Shown: positions 1-8,312, numbered from the stretch's first letter. The stretch: 64,000 nucleotides of DNA from Hydrogenophaga sp. (GCF_026125785.1 NZ_JAHCKL010000003.1:186001-250000); one strand, 5' to 3'. Notes: generated from the letters alone by a model not told the origin. Translations and numbers: made by a program.

Positions 1-761
1 TGCGCCGCGAATACGGTGGCTGCGCAGGCAACATCGCCTACGGCCTGCGCCAGCTGGGTGCACAAGCGGTGCCGCTGGCCATGCTGGGCAACGATGGCCA
101 GGAGTACCTCGACCGCCTGGCATCGCTCGGCGTCGACACGCGGCATGTGAGCACGGCGTCGGAAAGCTACACCGCGCAGGCGATGATCATGACCGACCGC
201 GACAACAACCAGATCACGGCCTTCCATCCGGGCGCGATGTCCATGGCGCACGACAACCCGGTGCCTTCGCGTGGCGACATCACGGTGGCCATCATCTCGC
301 CCGATGGCCGCGATGCCATGCTCACGCATGCACGCCAGTTGCACCGTGCCGGCGTTCCGTTCGTGTTCGACCCAGGCCAGGGCCTGCCCATGTTCAACGG
401 TGAGGAACTGCGCCAGTTCATCGAGCTGGCCGATTGGGTCACGCTCAACGACTACGAGGCCCGCATGCTCTGCGACCGGACGGGCCTCACGCTGGACGAG
501 ATCGCCGCCAAGGTGCGCGGCCTGATCGTGACGCTGGGGGAGCAGGGGTGTGATGTGTGGGACGGTGCGCACGCCGTGGTCCGCGTGCCAGGCGTGGCCG
601 CGGAGGCGGTGGTGGATCCCACGGGTTGTGGCGATGCCTTCCGCGCGGCCTTGCTGCATGGCTTGGAGCAAGGTTGGGCGCTGCAGCGCTGCGCTGAATT
701 GGGCAACCGCATCGGCGCACTCAAGATTGCCAGCCGGGGCGGCCAGAACTACACGCTCTGA
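1..761 (+). CDS. PfkB-family carbohydrate/nucleoside kinase, 5' end cut off
   Basis: This is the C-terminal part of a PfkB/ribokinase-superfamily kinase, which transfers phosphate from ATP to a sugar or nucleoside in the cytoplasm. The reading frame is already open at base 3 and encodes YGGCAGNIAYGLRQLG, the glycine-rich N-terminal PfkB motif, so only a short stretch of the N-terminus is missing. Near the C-terminus DPTGCGDAFRAALLHG is the second PfkB signature, containing the anion-hole glycines and the catalytic Asp. DPTGCGD is the form common in betaproteobacterial proteins annotated as adenosine kinase or carbohydrate kinase, but the substrate cannot be fixed from sequence. It converges on the H1-like gene, with a shared hairpin terminator between them. 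Confidence 0.88.
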   Translation, partial: RREYGGCAGNIAYGLRQLGAQAVPLAMLGNDGQEYLDRLASLGVDTRHVSTASESYTAQAMIMTDRDNNQITAFHPGAMSMAHDNPVPSRGDITVAIISPDGRDAMLTHARQLHRAGVPFVFDPGQGLPMFNGEELRQFIELADWVTLNDYEARMLCDRTGLTLDEIAAKVRGLIVTLGEQGCDVWDGAHAVVRVPGVAAEAVVDPTGCGDAFRAALLHGLEQGWALQRCAELGNRIGALKIASRGGQNYTL

Positions 762-794
762 CCGGCGTCCTGAACAGCGCCTGCCGACATGAAA

Positions 795-820
795 AAGCCC
801 GGCGCTTGCGCGCCGGGCTT
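795..820 (-). terminator. Rho-independent terminator of the H1-like gene
   Basis: An 11-bp perfect GC-rich stem (795-805 with 810-820, arm AAGCCCGGCGC) closes a TTGC loop. On the minus strand it is followed by five T residues (complement of 792-796), so it terminates the H1-like gene. It may also stop the convergent kinase transcript. Confidence 0.85.
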
Positions 821-842
821 GAACGTCAACTCAACGAAGGTA

Positions 843-1331
843 TCAGGGCTTGCTGGACGTGGGGAACGGCCAGGCTGCCTGAGGGTTGAGCTTCGTTTGC
901 GCCGCAGGCGCAGCAGGGGCTGCCGGCTTCTTGGCCGGCTCAGCTTTTTTTGCGGGGGCTGCCTTTTTCGCAGGGGCCTTCTTCGCAGCGGCCTTTTTCG
1001 CAGGAGCCTTCTTCGCCGGGGCCTTCTTGGCGACGGCCTTCTTCGCCGGAGCCTTCTTGGCAGCGGCCTTCTTCGCCGGGGCCTTCTTGGCGACGACCTT
1101 CTTCGCCGGGGCCTTCTTGGCAGCGGCCTTCTTCGCCGGAGCCTTCTTGGCGACGACCTTCTTCGCCGGAGCCTTCTTGGCGACGACCTTCTTCGCCGGG
1201 GCCTTCTTGGCAGCGGCCTTCTTCGCCGGAGCCTTCTTCGCCGGAGCTGCCTTCTTCGCAGCGGGTTTCTTGGCCGGAGCCTTCTTAGCCGGAGCGGCCT
1301 TCTTGGCCGGGGCTTTTTTTGCAGTTGCCAT
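843..1331 (-). CDS. Histone H1-like, Lys/Ala/Pro-rich repeat protein
   Basis: A 162-residue, extremely basic protein built almost entirely of KKAPAKK, KKAAAKK and KKVVAKK units after an MATAKK start, ending in a short non-repetitive tail ([10 protein letters not shown]). It resembles the eukaryotic H1 C-terminal tail and the AlgP/HctB-like nucleoid proteins of beta- and gammaproteobacteria, which bind DNA through lysines. An upstream in-frame start at 1349 is possible. I chose 1331 because AAGGAGAA sits 6-9 nt before that ATG and because MATAKK is the usual start. The tail is probably intrinsically disordered. The gene lies downstream of nrdB on the same strand behind a leader full of inverted repeats. 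Repeat number probably varies between strains. Confidence 0.82.
   Translation of the reverse strand: MATAKKAPAKKAAPAKKAPAKKPAAKKAAPAKKAPAKKAAAKKAPAKKVVAKKAPAKKVVAKKAPAKKAAAKKAPAKKVVAKKAPAKKAAAKKAPAKKAVAKKAPAKKAPAKKAAAKKAPAKKAAPAKKAEPAKKPAAPAAPAAQTKLNPQAAWPFPTSSKP
970..1300 (-). repeat. In-gene tandem 30-bp repeats encoding KKAPAKK(A/V)(A/V)A
   Basis: About ten imperfect copies of a 30-bp unit (two 15-bp halves; plus-strand half-unit GCCTTCTTCGCCGG(A/G)). Copies differ mostly at third positions and at the Ala/Val codons. The array stays in frame and encodes the decapeptide repeat of the H1-like protein. It is prone to slippage. Confidence 0.85.
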
Positions 1332-1360
1332 TGTTTTCTCCTTGATCAAGTTGCAAAGAG

Positions 1361-1495
1361 CACTTCAGCCGGTCTTGTCGCCGGTGAAGTGATTCAGCGC
1401 CCTGGAGCCACGTGGATGCATCCACGGCTGGCCCCAAGGTGTTGAATCCTGTGACAAGACCCCGCTGCCGGCGCCATGGCGTCGGGAGCAGGGTC
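1361..1495 (-). other. Cluster of nested inverted repeats, candidate structured leader
   Basis: The 216-bp spacer between nrdB and the H1-like gene holds three adjacent hairpins. Stem A pairs 1361-1372 with 1381-1391, with one bulge. Stem B pairs 1391-1418 with 1419-1448, is roughly 28 bp long and has a perfect 16-bp core, CGTGGATGCATCCACG, at 1411-1426. Stem C pairs about 1464-1476 with 1477-1489. In addition the loop of stem A (1371-1379, GGTCTTGTC) is perfectly complementary to 1453-1461 (GACAAGACC), which would allow a pseudoknot or an alternative fold around stem B. On the minus strand this would be the 3' end of nrdB mRNA and/or the leader of the H1-like mRNA. The function is unknown. 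Confidence 0.6.
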
Positions 1496-1547
1496 CTGAA
1501 TGTACGGAACACATGTCAATAGAGGGTCATTTCCCATTGGCGTGGCG

Positions 1548-2726
1548 TCAATCCCAGGAAAGCGCCCCGCCGGACTGGTACTCGATCACACGGGTTTCAA
1601 AGAAATTGCGTTCCTTCTTGAGATCGATCATCTCGCTCATCCAGGGGAACGGGTTTTCTTCGTTCGGAAACAATGGCTCCAGGCCGATCTGCGTGGCGCG
1701 CCGGTTGGCGATGTAGCGCAGATAGCCCTTGAACATGGAGGCGTTGAGGCCCAGCACGCCGCGCGGCATGGTGTCCTCGGCATAGCGGTACTCGAGTTCG
1801 ACGGCCTTGAGGAACAGGTCCTTGATCTCGGCTTTGAACTCGCTGGTCCACAGCATCGGGTTCTCCATCTTGATCGCATTGATCAGATCGATACCGAAGT
1901 TGCAGTGCATGGACTCGTCGCGCAGGATGTACTGGTATTGCTCGGCAGCACCGGTCATCTTGTTCTGGCGGCCCAGTGCAAGGATCTGTGTGAAGCCGAC
2001 ATAGAAGAACAGGCCTTCCATGAGGCAGGCGAAGACGATCAGGCTCTTGAGCAGCGTCTGGTCGTTCTCTGGCGAGCCGGTCCTGAAGTTCGGGTCCATG
2101 ATCGCGTCGATGAACGGAATCAGGAACTCGTCCTTGTCGCGGATCGACGTCACCTCGTTGTAGGCGTTGAAGATCTCGCCTTCGTCCAGGCCCAGCGATT
2201 CCACGATGTACTGGTAAGCGTGGGTGTGGATCGCTTCCTCGAAGGCCTGGCGCAGCAGGAACTGGCGGCACTCGGGTGCGGTGATGTGGCGGTAGGTGCC
2301 CAGGGTGATGTTGTTCGCCGCGAGCGAGTCGGCCGTGACGAAGAAGCCGAGGTTGCGCTTGACGATGCGGCGCTCGTCTTCGGTCAGGCCGTTGGGGTCC
2401 TTCCAGAGCGCGATGTCGCGGCTCATGTTCACTTCCTGCGGCATCCAGTGGTTGGCGCAGGTCGCCAAGTACTTCTCCCAGGCCCACTTGTACTTGAAGG
2501 GCACCAGTTGGTTGACGTCGGTCTGGCCGTTGATGATGCGCTTGTCGGCCACGTTGATGCGGCGAGGCGATGCCGAAGCGGCAGGCGTCTTGGCAACCGG
2601 AGTGGCCGCGTGAGTGGAAGAAGTGCGCTCACTGGACAGTGAGGGCTGCAGGCCCGACATGCCGGAGGGCTGTGGGCTGGTTGCTGGCTTCGATGAGGGC
2701 GTGACGTGATCGTCCCAGGTCAACAT
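1548..2726 (-). CDS. nrdB: Class Ia ribonucleotide reductase, small (radical) subunit
   Basis: The 392-residue R2 subunit holds the di-iron centre and tyrosyl radical used by NrdA to make deoxyribonucleotides. [13 protein letters not shown] carries iron ligands E164 and H167, and Y171 lies four residues after the histidine, as the radical tyrosine does in E. coli (H118/Y122). The other ligands sit in [20 protein letters not shown] and [11 protein letters not shown] chose the start giving MLTWDDHV, the usual N-terminus in this family of bacteria. A longer frame to 2849 would run back into the inverted-repeat spacer. The first 55 or so residues are low-complexity Ser/Pro/Thr. It lies 142 bp downstream of nrdA on the same strand. 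Confidence 0.96.
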   Translation of the reverse strand: MLTWDDHVTPSSKPATSPQPSGMSGLQPSLSSERTSSTHAATPVAKTPAASASPRRINVADKRIINGQTDVNQLVPFKYKWAWEKYLATCANHWMPQEVNMSRDIALWKDPNGLTEDERRIVKRNLGFFVTADSLAANNITLGTYRHITAPECRQFLLRQAFEEAIHTHAYQYIVESLGLDEGEIFNAYNEVTSIRDKDEFLIPFIDAIMDPNFRTGSPENDQTLLKSLIVFACLMEGLFFYVGFTQILALGRQNKMTGAAEQYQYILRDESMHCNFGIDLINAIKMENPMLWTSEFKAEIKDLFLKAVELEYRYAEDTMPRGVLGLNASMFKGYLRYIANRRATQIGLEPLFPNEENPFPWMSEMIDLKKERNFFETRVIEYQSGGALSWD

Positions 2727-2780
2727 AGTTGTGTCCAATGCTCGGATTATCAAAGTGTCTGCTTGAAATGCAAAGTGATC

Positions 2781-2863
2781 GTGTGCGATGAGCGCAATTT
2801 TTGTTGCGGTGTTGCATCGGATGCGTGCGTGTTGAAGAGCGCGACGCATGTCTCATCGCACAC
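2781..2863 (-). other. nrdA-nrdB spacer: 12-bp perfect inverted repeat enclosing two small hairpins
   Basis: GTGTGCGATGAG (2781-2792) and its exact reverse complement (2852-2863) are 59 bp apart and begin just after the nrdA stop. Between them lie two further hairpins: GCATCGGATGC (2814-2824) and a GCAA/TTGC stem (2794-2797 with 2804-2807). In nrdAB mRNA this would form a closed multibranch junction. It could adjust the nrdA to nrdB ratio by partial termination or 3'-end protection (inference). Confidence 0.6.
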
Positions 2864-2868
2864 ATGCA

Positions 2869-5775
2869 TCACTGGCAGGCCTCGCAGCCGGGGTCGTCGA
2901 TCGCGCAGAACTTGATGTCGGTGGCGGGCTCCATGGCCATCTCGGGTGCAGTTGTCATCACGGCTGCGCCGGCACTGCTGGCTGGCGTCGGATCCAATGA
3001 CACCGAGTTGAGCTGACCCGTGCGGCCAGTGGACTTCTCGATCTGCGTGGCCGAGGTGGTGCGCAGGTAGTAGGTGGTCTTGAGGCCACGCAGCCAAGCG
3101 AGCTTGTAGGTGTCATCCAGCTTCTTGCCCGATGCGCCTGCCATGTAGATGTTCAGGCTCTGGGCCTGGTCGATCCACTTCTGGCGGCGCGCGGCGGCTT
3201 CCACCAGCCACAGCGGCTCCACTTCGAACGCGGTGGCATACAGCGCTTTCACCTCCTGAGGCACGCGATCGATCGGACGCAGCGATCCGTCGAAGTGCTT
3301 GAGGTCCATGACCATCACGTCGTCCCAGAGGCCCAGGCGCTTGAGGTCTTTCACCAAGTAGCTGTTGATGACGGTGAATTCACCGGAGAGGTTGGACTTG
3401 ACCGAGAGGTTGCCGAAGCAGGGCTCGATGGACGCGTCCACGCCGATGATGTTGGAGATGGTGGCGGTGGGTGCGATGGCCACGCAGTTGGAGTTGCGCA
3501 TGCCATCGGTAGCGATCTTGCGGCGCAGCGCATCCCAGTCCAGGCTGCTGGAGCGGTCGACGTCCACATAACCACCGCGCTCGCGCGCCAGCAGGTCCAG
3601 CGTGTCCGGCGGCAGGATGCCCTTGTCCCACAGCGATCCGCGGTAGCTGGCGTAGCGGCCGCGCTCCTTGGCGAGTTCGGTCGATGCCCAGTAAGCGTAG
3701 TAGCAGACGGCCTCCATCGATCGGTCGGCGAACTCCACGGCTTCATTGGATGCGTAGGGAATGCGCAATTCGTAGAGCGCATCCTGGAAGCCCATCACAC
3801 CCAGGCCGACCGGGCGGTGGCGCAGGTTGGAATCGCGCGCCTTCTTGACCGCGTAGTAGTTGATGTCGATCACGTTGTCGAGCATGCGCATCGCGGTGGC
3901 GATGGTTTTCTGCAGCTTGGCGTGGTCGATCTGGCCGTTCTGGACATGGCGCAGCAGGTTGATCGAGCCCAGGTTGCAGACCGCGGTCTCGGTGTCGCTG
4001 GTGTTCAGCGTGATCTCGGTGCACAGGTTGGAAGAGTGCACCACGCCAGCGTGCTGCTGGGGGCTGCGCACGTTGCAGGCGTCCTTGAAGGTGATCCAGG
4101 GATGCCCGGTCTCGAACAGCATCGAGAGCATCTTGCGCCACAGGTCATTGGCGGACACCTTGCGGTAGGGCTTGATCTCGCCGCGTGCGGCCTTTTCTTC
4201 GTAGGCCAGGTAGGCTTTCTCGAAGTCGGTGCCGAACTTGTCGTGCAGGTCCGGGGTGTTGGACGGGGAGAACAGGCTCCATTCGCCTTTTTCGAGCACG
4301 CGCTTCATGAACAGGTCGGGAATCCAGTTCGCCGTGTTCATGTCGTGGGTGCGGCGGCGGTCGTCACCGGTGTTCTTGCGCAGCTCCAGGAACTCTTCGA
4401 TGTCCAGGTGCCAGGTTTCCAGGTAGGTGCAGACCGCACCCTTGCGCTTGCCGCCCTGGTTGACCGCCACGGCGGTGTCGTTGACGACCTTGAGGAAGGG
4501 CACGACGCCTTGAGATTCGCCGTTGGTGCCCTTGATGTGGGAGCCGAGGGCGCGCACGCGCGTCCAGTCGTTGCCCAGGCCGCCTGCGAACTTGGAGAGC
4601 AGGGCGTTCTCCTTGATGGACTCGTAGATGCCGTCCAGGTCGTCGGGAACCGTGGTCAGGTAGCAGCTGGAGAGCTGCGAGCGCAGCGTGCCGCTGTTGA
4701 ACAGCGTGGGCGTGGACGACATGAAGTCGAATGAGGAGAGCACCTCGTAGAACTCGATGGCGCGGGCTTCACGGTCGATCTCGTTGAGGGCCAGGCCCAT
4801 GGCCACGCGCATGAAGAAGGACTGGGGCAGCTCGATGCGGGTCTTGCGCACGTGCAGGAAGTAGCGGTCGTACAGGGTCTGCAGGCCCAGGTAGTCGAAC
4901 TGCAGGTCGCGCTCGGGCTTGAGCGCGGCGCCCAGCCGCTCCAGGTCGAACTGCAGCAGCTTCTCGTCCAGCAGCTCGTTGTCCACCCCCTTCTTGATGA
5001 AGGCCGGGAAATGCTCGGCGTAGCGCGCGCCCATCTGTGCGGCGGGCACTTCCTGGCCCAGCACTTCCTTGACGATGGTGTGCAGCAGCAGGCGGGCGGT
5101 GGCGTAGGTGTAGTCGGGGTCCTTTTCGATCAGCGTGCGCGCAGCCAGGATGGAGGCCTTGTAGACCTCTTCCATCGGCACGCCGTCGTACAGGTTGCGT
5201 TTGGTCTCGGCCACGATGGGGTCGGCCTTGACGTCCTGACCCAGACCGCTGCAGGCGGTGGCGATGATGTCCTGCAGGCGGCGCAGGTCCAGCGGTACGC
5301 GCTCGCCGTTGTCGACCACGTGCAGCACGGGCTCGGCAGGCTGGGCGGCCACGGCCTGGTGGGCACGTTCCTGGGTGCGGCGTTCGCGGTAGAGGACATA
5401 GGCACGCGCCACTTCGTGGTGGCCGCCGCGCATGAGGCCCAGCTCGACCTGATCTTGCACGTCCTCGATATGGAAGGTGCCGCCGCCAGGACGCGAACGC
5501 ATGAGCGCACGGGTCACGGCCTGCGTGAGTTCGTCCACCATTTCGCGCACGCTGGCGGAGGCCGCTCCCTGGGTGCCGTGCACGGCCAGGAAGGCTTTCA
5601 TCATCGCCACCGCGATCTTGCTCGGTTCGAAGGGCACCACGGCGCCGTTGCGGCGGATGATCTGGTAGTGGGCGAAAACCGAGCTGCTCGCTGCCGACGA
5701 AGCCGCGCCAGACGAACCGGCGGTGGGCTTCAGGGAGGCCTGTGCGGAAGGGGTGATGGGAGAAGCGGTCAGCAT
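2869..5775 (-). CDS. nrdA: Class Ia ribonucleotide reductase, large (catalytic) subunit
   Basis: The 968-residue R1 subunit reduces NDPs to dNDPs. It is about 200 residues longer than E. coli NrdA because it carries two ATP-cone modules in tandem. The first is at about 36-140 (YQIIRRNGAVVPFEPSKIAV) and the second at about 147-240 (HVVDNGERVPLDLRRLQDII). The same layout is known in Pseudomonas aeruginosa. Active-site elements are present: SSCYLTT (first redox Cys), NLCTEI (thiyl-radical Cys and the following Glu), TAVCNLGSIN (partner Cys), and a C-terminal GCEACQ tail pair for re-reduction. GAGGA lies 6 nt before the ATG. Transcription starts from the promoter with NrdR boxes about 180 bp upstream, so dATP/ATP levels probably control both the enzyme (cones) and the gene (NrdR). 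Confidence 0.97.
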   Translation of the reverse strand: MLTASPITPSAQASLKPTAGSSGAASSAASSSVFAHYQIIRRNGAVVPFEPSKIAVAMMKAFLAVHGTQGAASASVREMVDELTQAVTRALMRSRPGGGTFHIEDVQDQVELGLMRGGHHEVARAYVLYRERRTQERAHQAVAAQPAEPVLHVVDNGERVPLDLRRLQDIIATACSGLGQDVKADPIVAETKRNLYDGVPMEEVYKASILAARTLIEKDPDYTYATARLLLHTIVKEVLGQEVPAAQMGARYAEHFPAFIKKGVDNELLDEKLLQFDLERLGAALKPERDLQFDYLGLQTLYDRYFLHVRKTRIELPQSFFMRVAMGLALNEIDREARAIEFYEVLSSFDFMSSTPTLFNSGTLRSQLSSCYLTTVPDDLDGIYESIKENALLSKFAGGLGNDWTRVRALGSHIKGTNGESQGVVPFLKVVNDTAVAVNQGGKRKGAVCTYLETWHLDIEEFLELRKNTGDDRRRTHDMNTANWIPDLFMKRVLEKGEWSLFSPSNTPDLHDKFGTDFEKAYLAYEEKAARGEIKPYRKVSANDLWRKMLSMLFETGHPWITFKDACNVRSPQQHAGVVHSSNLCTEITLNTSDTETAVCNLGSINLLRHVQNGQIDHAKLQKTIATAMRMLDNVIDINYYAVKKARDSNLRHRPVGLGVMGFQDALYELRIPYASNEAVEFADRSMEAVCYYAYWASTELAKERGRYASYRGSLWDKGILPPDTLDLLARERGGYVDVDRSSSLDWDALRRKIATDGMRNSNCVAIAPTATISNIIGVDASIEPCFGNLSVKSNLSGEFTVINSYLVKDLKRLGLWDDVMVMDLKHFDGSLRPIDRVPQEVKALYATAFEVEPLWLVEAAARRQKWIDQAQSLNIYMAGASGKKLDDTYKLAWLRGLKTTYYLRTTSATQIEKSTGRTGQLNSVSLDPTPASSAGAAVMTTAPEMAMEPATDIKFCAIDDPGCEACQ

Positions 5776-5954
5776 GGTTCCTCTTTCATTTGTTGTGTGA
5801 TGACTGCACCGGGTGCGCGGCGTCAGGGAAGTCGGGTGTGATCAGGGAGCCGCGACCAAGGCGTGACGCGCTTGGGCTTCGGCGCTGGTCACCTGATGCC
5901 GGGTGATCAGGTGGGGCCGATAGGGATAGAGGTAGGCTCCGGAATGCACAGCGC

Positions 5955-6002
5955 ACACTATATCTGGTGTACAGGGGCCATTCAAGCCACTACCGGTAGT
6001 GT
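5955..6002. promoter_or_regulatory. Tandem NrdR boxes
   Basis: Box 1, ACACTATATCTGGTGT (5955-5970), matches the NrdR consensus acaCwAtATaTwGtgt at 14 of 16 positions. Box 2, CCACTACCGGTAGTGT (5987-6002), keeps the conserved outer palindrome. Their centres are 32 bp apart, about three helical turns, the usual spacing for NrdR repressor sites. Bound NrdR would cover the -10 element. Confidence 0.82.
5957..5985 (-). promoter_or_regulatory. Sigma-70 type promoter of nrdAB
   Basis: On the minus strand TTGAAT (5985-5980) and TATAGT (5962-5957) are separated by exactly 17 bp. The -10 hexamer lies inside NrdR box 1, and the -35 lies directly beside box 2. Confidence 0.75.
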
Positions 6003-6188
6003 TTGAAAAAAACCACCTGAGCTGATGCGCGGGCCGTGGGCACAGGTGGAGGTTCGCATGCCTGCACAGCACAGACGGTTGTTGAGGCCGTTGTCTGGAA
6101 TGCAGTGTGGCCGCGCCATCCGGGCCGATTTGCCGTGGCATGCCGCGCCGTTGCGTGGCACGTGGGCAACCTGCCCATGGGCGGTCCT

Positions 6189-6806
6189 TCACGTCGTCGC
6201 GGAACTCCGTTCGTCGCCCACCACCGATGAGGGAAAACACGCATGCGTCCAACCCAGCGCTCGGCGCAGCAGTGTCCAGTCGAATCCAGCGCCGGGGTCT
6301 AGCTTGCGCGAAGGTGCGATGTGTTCGTGCCCCGCGATCTGTGCCACCGGATACCGGCGCGCCAGTTCGGTGCACAGCCTGACCAGCGTCTCGTATTGCG
6401 CGGGCTCGAAGTGCTCGCCCTCCAGGCCTTCGAGTTCGATGCCGATGGAATCGTCGTTGCGGTTGTCGCGCCCCTGCCAGTGCGAACGGCCGGCGTGCCA
6501 GGCGCGTGCATCGGCATCCACGAACTGCACCAGTTCGCCATCGCGCCGGATGAAGAAATGGGCCGAGACCTCCATGCCGCGGATCTGTCCGAAGTACGGA
6601 TGGGCATCCCAGTCCAGCGTGTTGGTGAAGAGCTGCTCCACCTCCGGGCCGCCGTACTCGCCCGGTGGCAGGCTGATGGAATGGATCACGATGAGGTCGA
6701 TGTGGGCGCCCTCGGGCCGCGGGCCGTGGTTGGGTGACAGACGGTGCCGGGCGCCGAGGAGCCACCCGCCCTGCCAGCCGACCTGCGTCGGACGGGTGGT
6801 CGGCAT
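6189..6806 (-). CDS. ampD: 1,6-anhydro-N-acetylmuramyl-L-alanine amidase AmpD
   Basis: A 205-residue cytoplasmic zinc amidase of the N-acetylmuramoyl-L-alanine amidase 2 family. It removes the peptide from anhydromuropeptides during cell-wall recycling. IVIHSISLPPGEYGGP carries the first zinc His. GHEHIAPSRKLDPGAGFDW carries the second His and the Asp, the arrangement of Citrobacter AmpD. The start at 6806 (MPTTRPTQVGW) lies 4 bp after the pilR stop. An ATG at 6827 would overlap pilR. The arrangement pilS-pilR-ampD is common in betaproteobacteria and does not imply a shared function. Confidence 0.93.
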   Translation of the reverse strand: MPTTRPTQVGWQGGWLLGARHRLSPNHGPRPEGAHIDLIVIHSISLPPGEYGGPEVEQLFTNTLDWDAHPYFGQIRGMEVSAHFFIRRDGELVQFVDADARAWHAGRSHWQGRDNRNDDSIGIELEGLEGEHFEPAQYETLVRLCTELARRYPVAQIAGHEHIAPSRKLDPGAGFDWTLLRRALGWTHACFPSSVVGDERSSATT

Positions 6807-6810
6807 GGCG

Positions 6811-8301
6811 TCAGGTGGCGTCGTCATCGGCGGTCGGCATGGCGATGCCCAGCCGCTGAATGCGGTAGCGGATCTGCCGCAGGTTGAGGCCCAGGCGCGC
6901 CGCCGCAGCGGTGCGGTTGTAGTCGCATTCGCGCAGTGCCTTGAGCAGCACCTGGCGCTCCTGCTCGTCCAGGTAGGCCTGCAGGTCCACGGGGATGTCG
7001 TCGGGGGGGCGGGAAAACGACGAACCTTCGTCGTCGCGATCTTCGGGCAGCACGTCGGGCTGGGTGGGGATCTCGTCGTCGAAACCGTCGCCAAAGTCCT
7101 CCGGCTCCAGGGTGTCGCTGTTGCTCAGTGCCAGTGCACGCTGCAGCAGGTTCTCGAGTTCGCGCACATTGCCCGGCAGTTCACGTGCCTGCAGCCAGGC
7201 CAGTGCGCGCGGAGAAAGGGTGGGCACGCTCTGCGCCGACTCTGCGCACAGGCGCGCCAGCAGCGCGTCGACGAGCGCGGCCAGATCCTCGCGCCGCTCG
7301 CGCAGGGCGGGCGTGCGCAACTCGATCACGTTGAGCCGGTAGAAGAGGTCCTGCCGGAACAGCCCGTTCTGCACCAGCATGGCCAGGTCTCGGTGGGTGG
7401 CGCTGACCAGCCGCACGTCGACCGATTCCTCCTGCACGCCGCCGAGCGAGCGCACGCGGCGTTCCTGGATCACACGCAGCAGCTTGGCCTGCATGGCCAG
7501 TGGCAGATCGCCGATCTCGTCCAGGAACAGGGTGCCGCCGCGCGCGGCCTGGAAGTAGCCTTCGCGGTCCTGCGTCGCACCTGTGTAGGCGCCCTTGCGC
7601 GCTCCGAAGAACTCGGCTTCGATGAGGTTTTCGGGAATGGCACCGCAGTTCACCGCGACGAAGGGCCCGGTGCCGCGGTGGCTGCATTCATGCACCGCGC
7701 GGGCCACCAGTTCCTTGCCAGTGCCCGATTCACCGAGGATGAGCACTGGCGCCATGCTGGTGGCCACTTTCTCGATGCGGCCCTTGATCTGTTGGATGCT
7801 GGGTGAGCGCCCCACGATGCGATGGAGCGCCTGAGTGCCAGCGGCGCCGTGGCGGCGCACCGCCTCCCCCGGCCCCTGGGCCATGGCGGATGCGCCACCG
7901 TTGGCGCCCTGGGCCGGCCGGGGCTGCTGGCTCTGCACCGCAGCGGTGACGGCGCTGCGCAGTTGCTTGAGGTCCACTGGCTTGGTGAGGTAGTCGAAGG
8001 CACCGGACTTGAGGGCTTCCACCGCGTTCTCGGCCGACCCGTAGGCGGTGATGACGATGCACTTTTCGCTGCGCTGCTGTTCGCCGATCTCGCGCAGCAA
8101 TTCCAGGCCGAGGCCGTCGGGCAGCCGCATGTCGGTGATGAGCACGTCAAAGCGCCGCTGCGCGAGCCACTCGCGTGCCTGCGTGAGGTCAGGGGCGGCC
8201 ACCACCGAGTGGCCCTCACGCAGCAGCGTGAGTTCGTACAGGGTGCGCAGGTCGGGTTCGTCGTCGACGACCAGCACGGAAGCGGGGGCGGAGGCGTTCA
8301 T
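6811..8301 (-). CDS. pilR: Sigma-54 response regulator PilR
   Basis: A 496-residue activator with three parts. The receiver domain (1-120) has phospho-acceptor D57 in VLITDMRLP. The AAA+ domain has Walker A GESGTGKE, the sigma-54 contact loop as GAYTGA, and Walker B TLFLDEIGD. The C-terminal Fis-type helix-turn-helix contains NRTAAAARLGLNLRQIRYR. With PilS next door it is the regulator expected to drive sigma-54 transcription of the major pilin gene; that target is not in this window. A TTG at 8316 overlapping the pilS stop is an alternative start. I chose the ATG giving MNASAPASVLVVDDE. Confidence 0.92.
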   Translation of the reverse strand: MNASAPASVLVVDDEPDLRTLYELTLLREGHSVVAAPDLTQAREWLAQRRFDVLITDMRLPDGLGLELLREIGEQQRSEKCIVITAYGSAENAVEALKSGAFDYLTKPVDLKQLRSAVTAAVQSQQPRPAQGANGGASAMAQGPGEAVRRHGAAGTQALHRIVGRSPSIQQIKGRIEKVATSMAPVLILGESGTGKELVARAVHECSHRGTGPFVAVNCGAIPENLIEAEFFGARKGAYTGATQDREGYFQAARGGTLFLDEIGDLPLAMQAKLLRVIQERRVRSLGGVQEESVDVRLVSATHRDLAMLVQNGLFRQDLFYRLNVIELRTPALRERREDLAALVDALLARLCAESAQSVPTLSPRALAWLQARELPGNVRELENLLQRALALSNSDTLEPEDFGDGFDDEIPTQPDVLPEDRDDEGSSFSRPPDDIPVDLQAYLDEQERQVLLKALRECDYNRTAAAARLGLNLRQIRYRIQRLGIAMPTADDDAT

Positions 8302-8312
8302 CGGGTGCCCGG

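Larger units (their letters stand above)
5776..6188. other. 413-bp intergenic region holding the nrdA promoter
   Basis: No gene is evident between ampD and nrdA. The only recognisable elements are the promoter and tandem NrdR boxes at 5955-6002. About 180 bp of untranslated leader follows towards nrdA. The ampD-proximal half (6010-6188) shows nothing I can name. Confidence 0.6.

Noticed and set aside
970-1300. CRISPR-like regular spacing of repeats
   Set aside because: Repeats are contiguous 30-bp units in a coding frame with no unique spacers and no cas genes. They encode the H1-like tail.
5842-6765. A minus-strand frame covering the ampD 3' half and the nrdA promoter region
   Set aside because: It is Arg/Pro-rich without homology, overlaps ampD in another frame, and would run over the NrdR boxes and the nrdA promoter.
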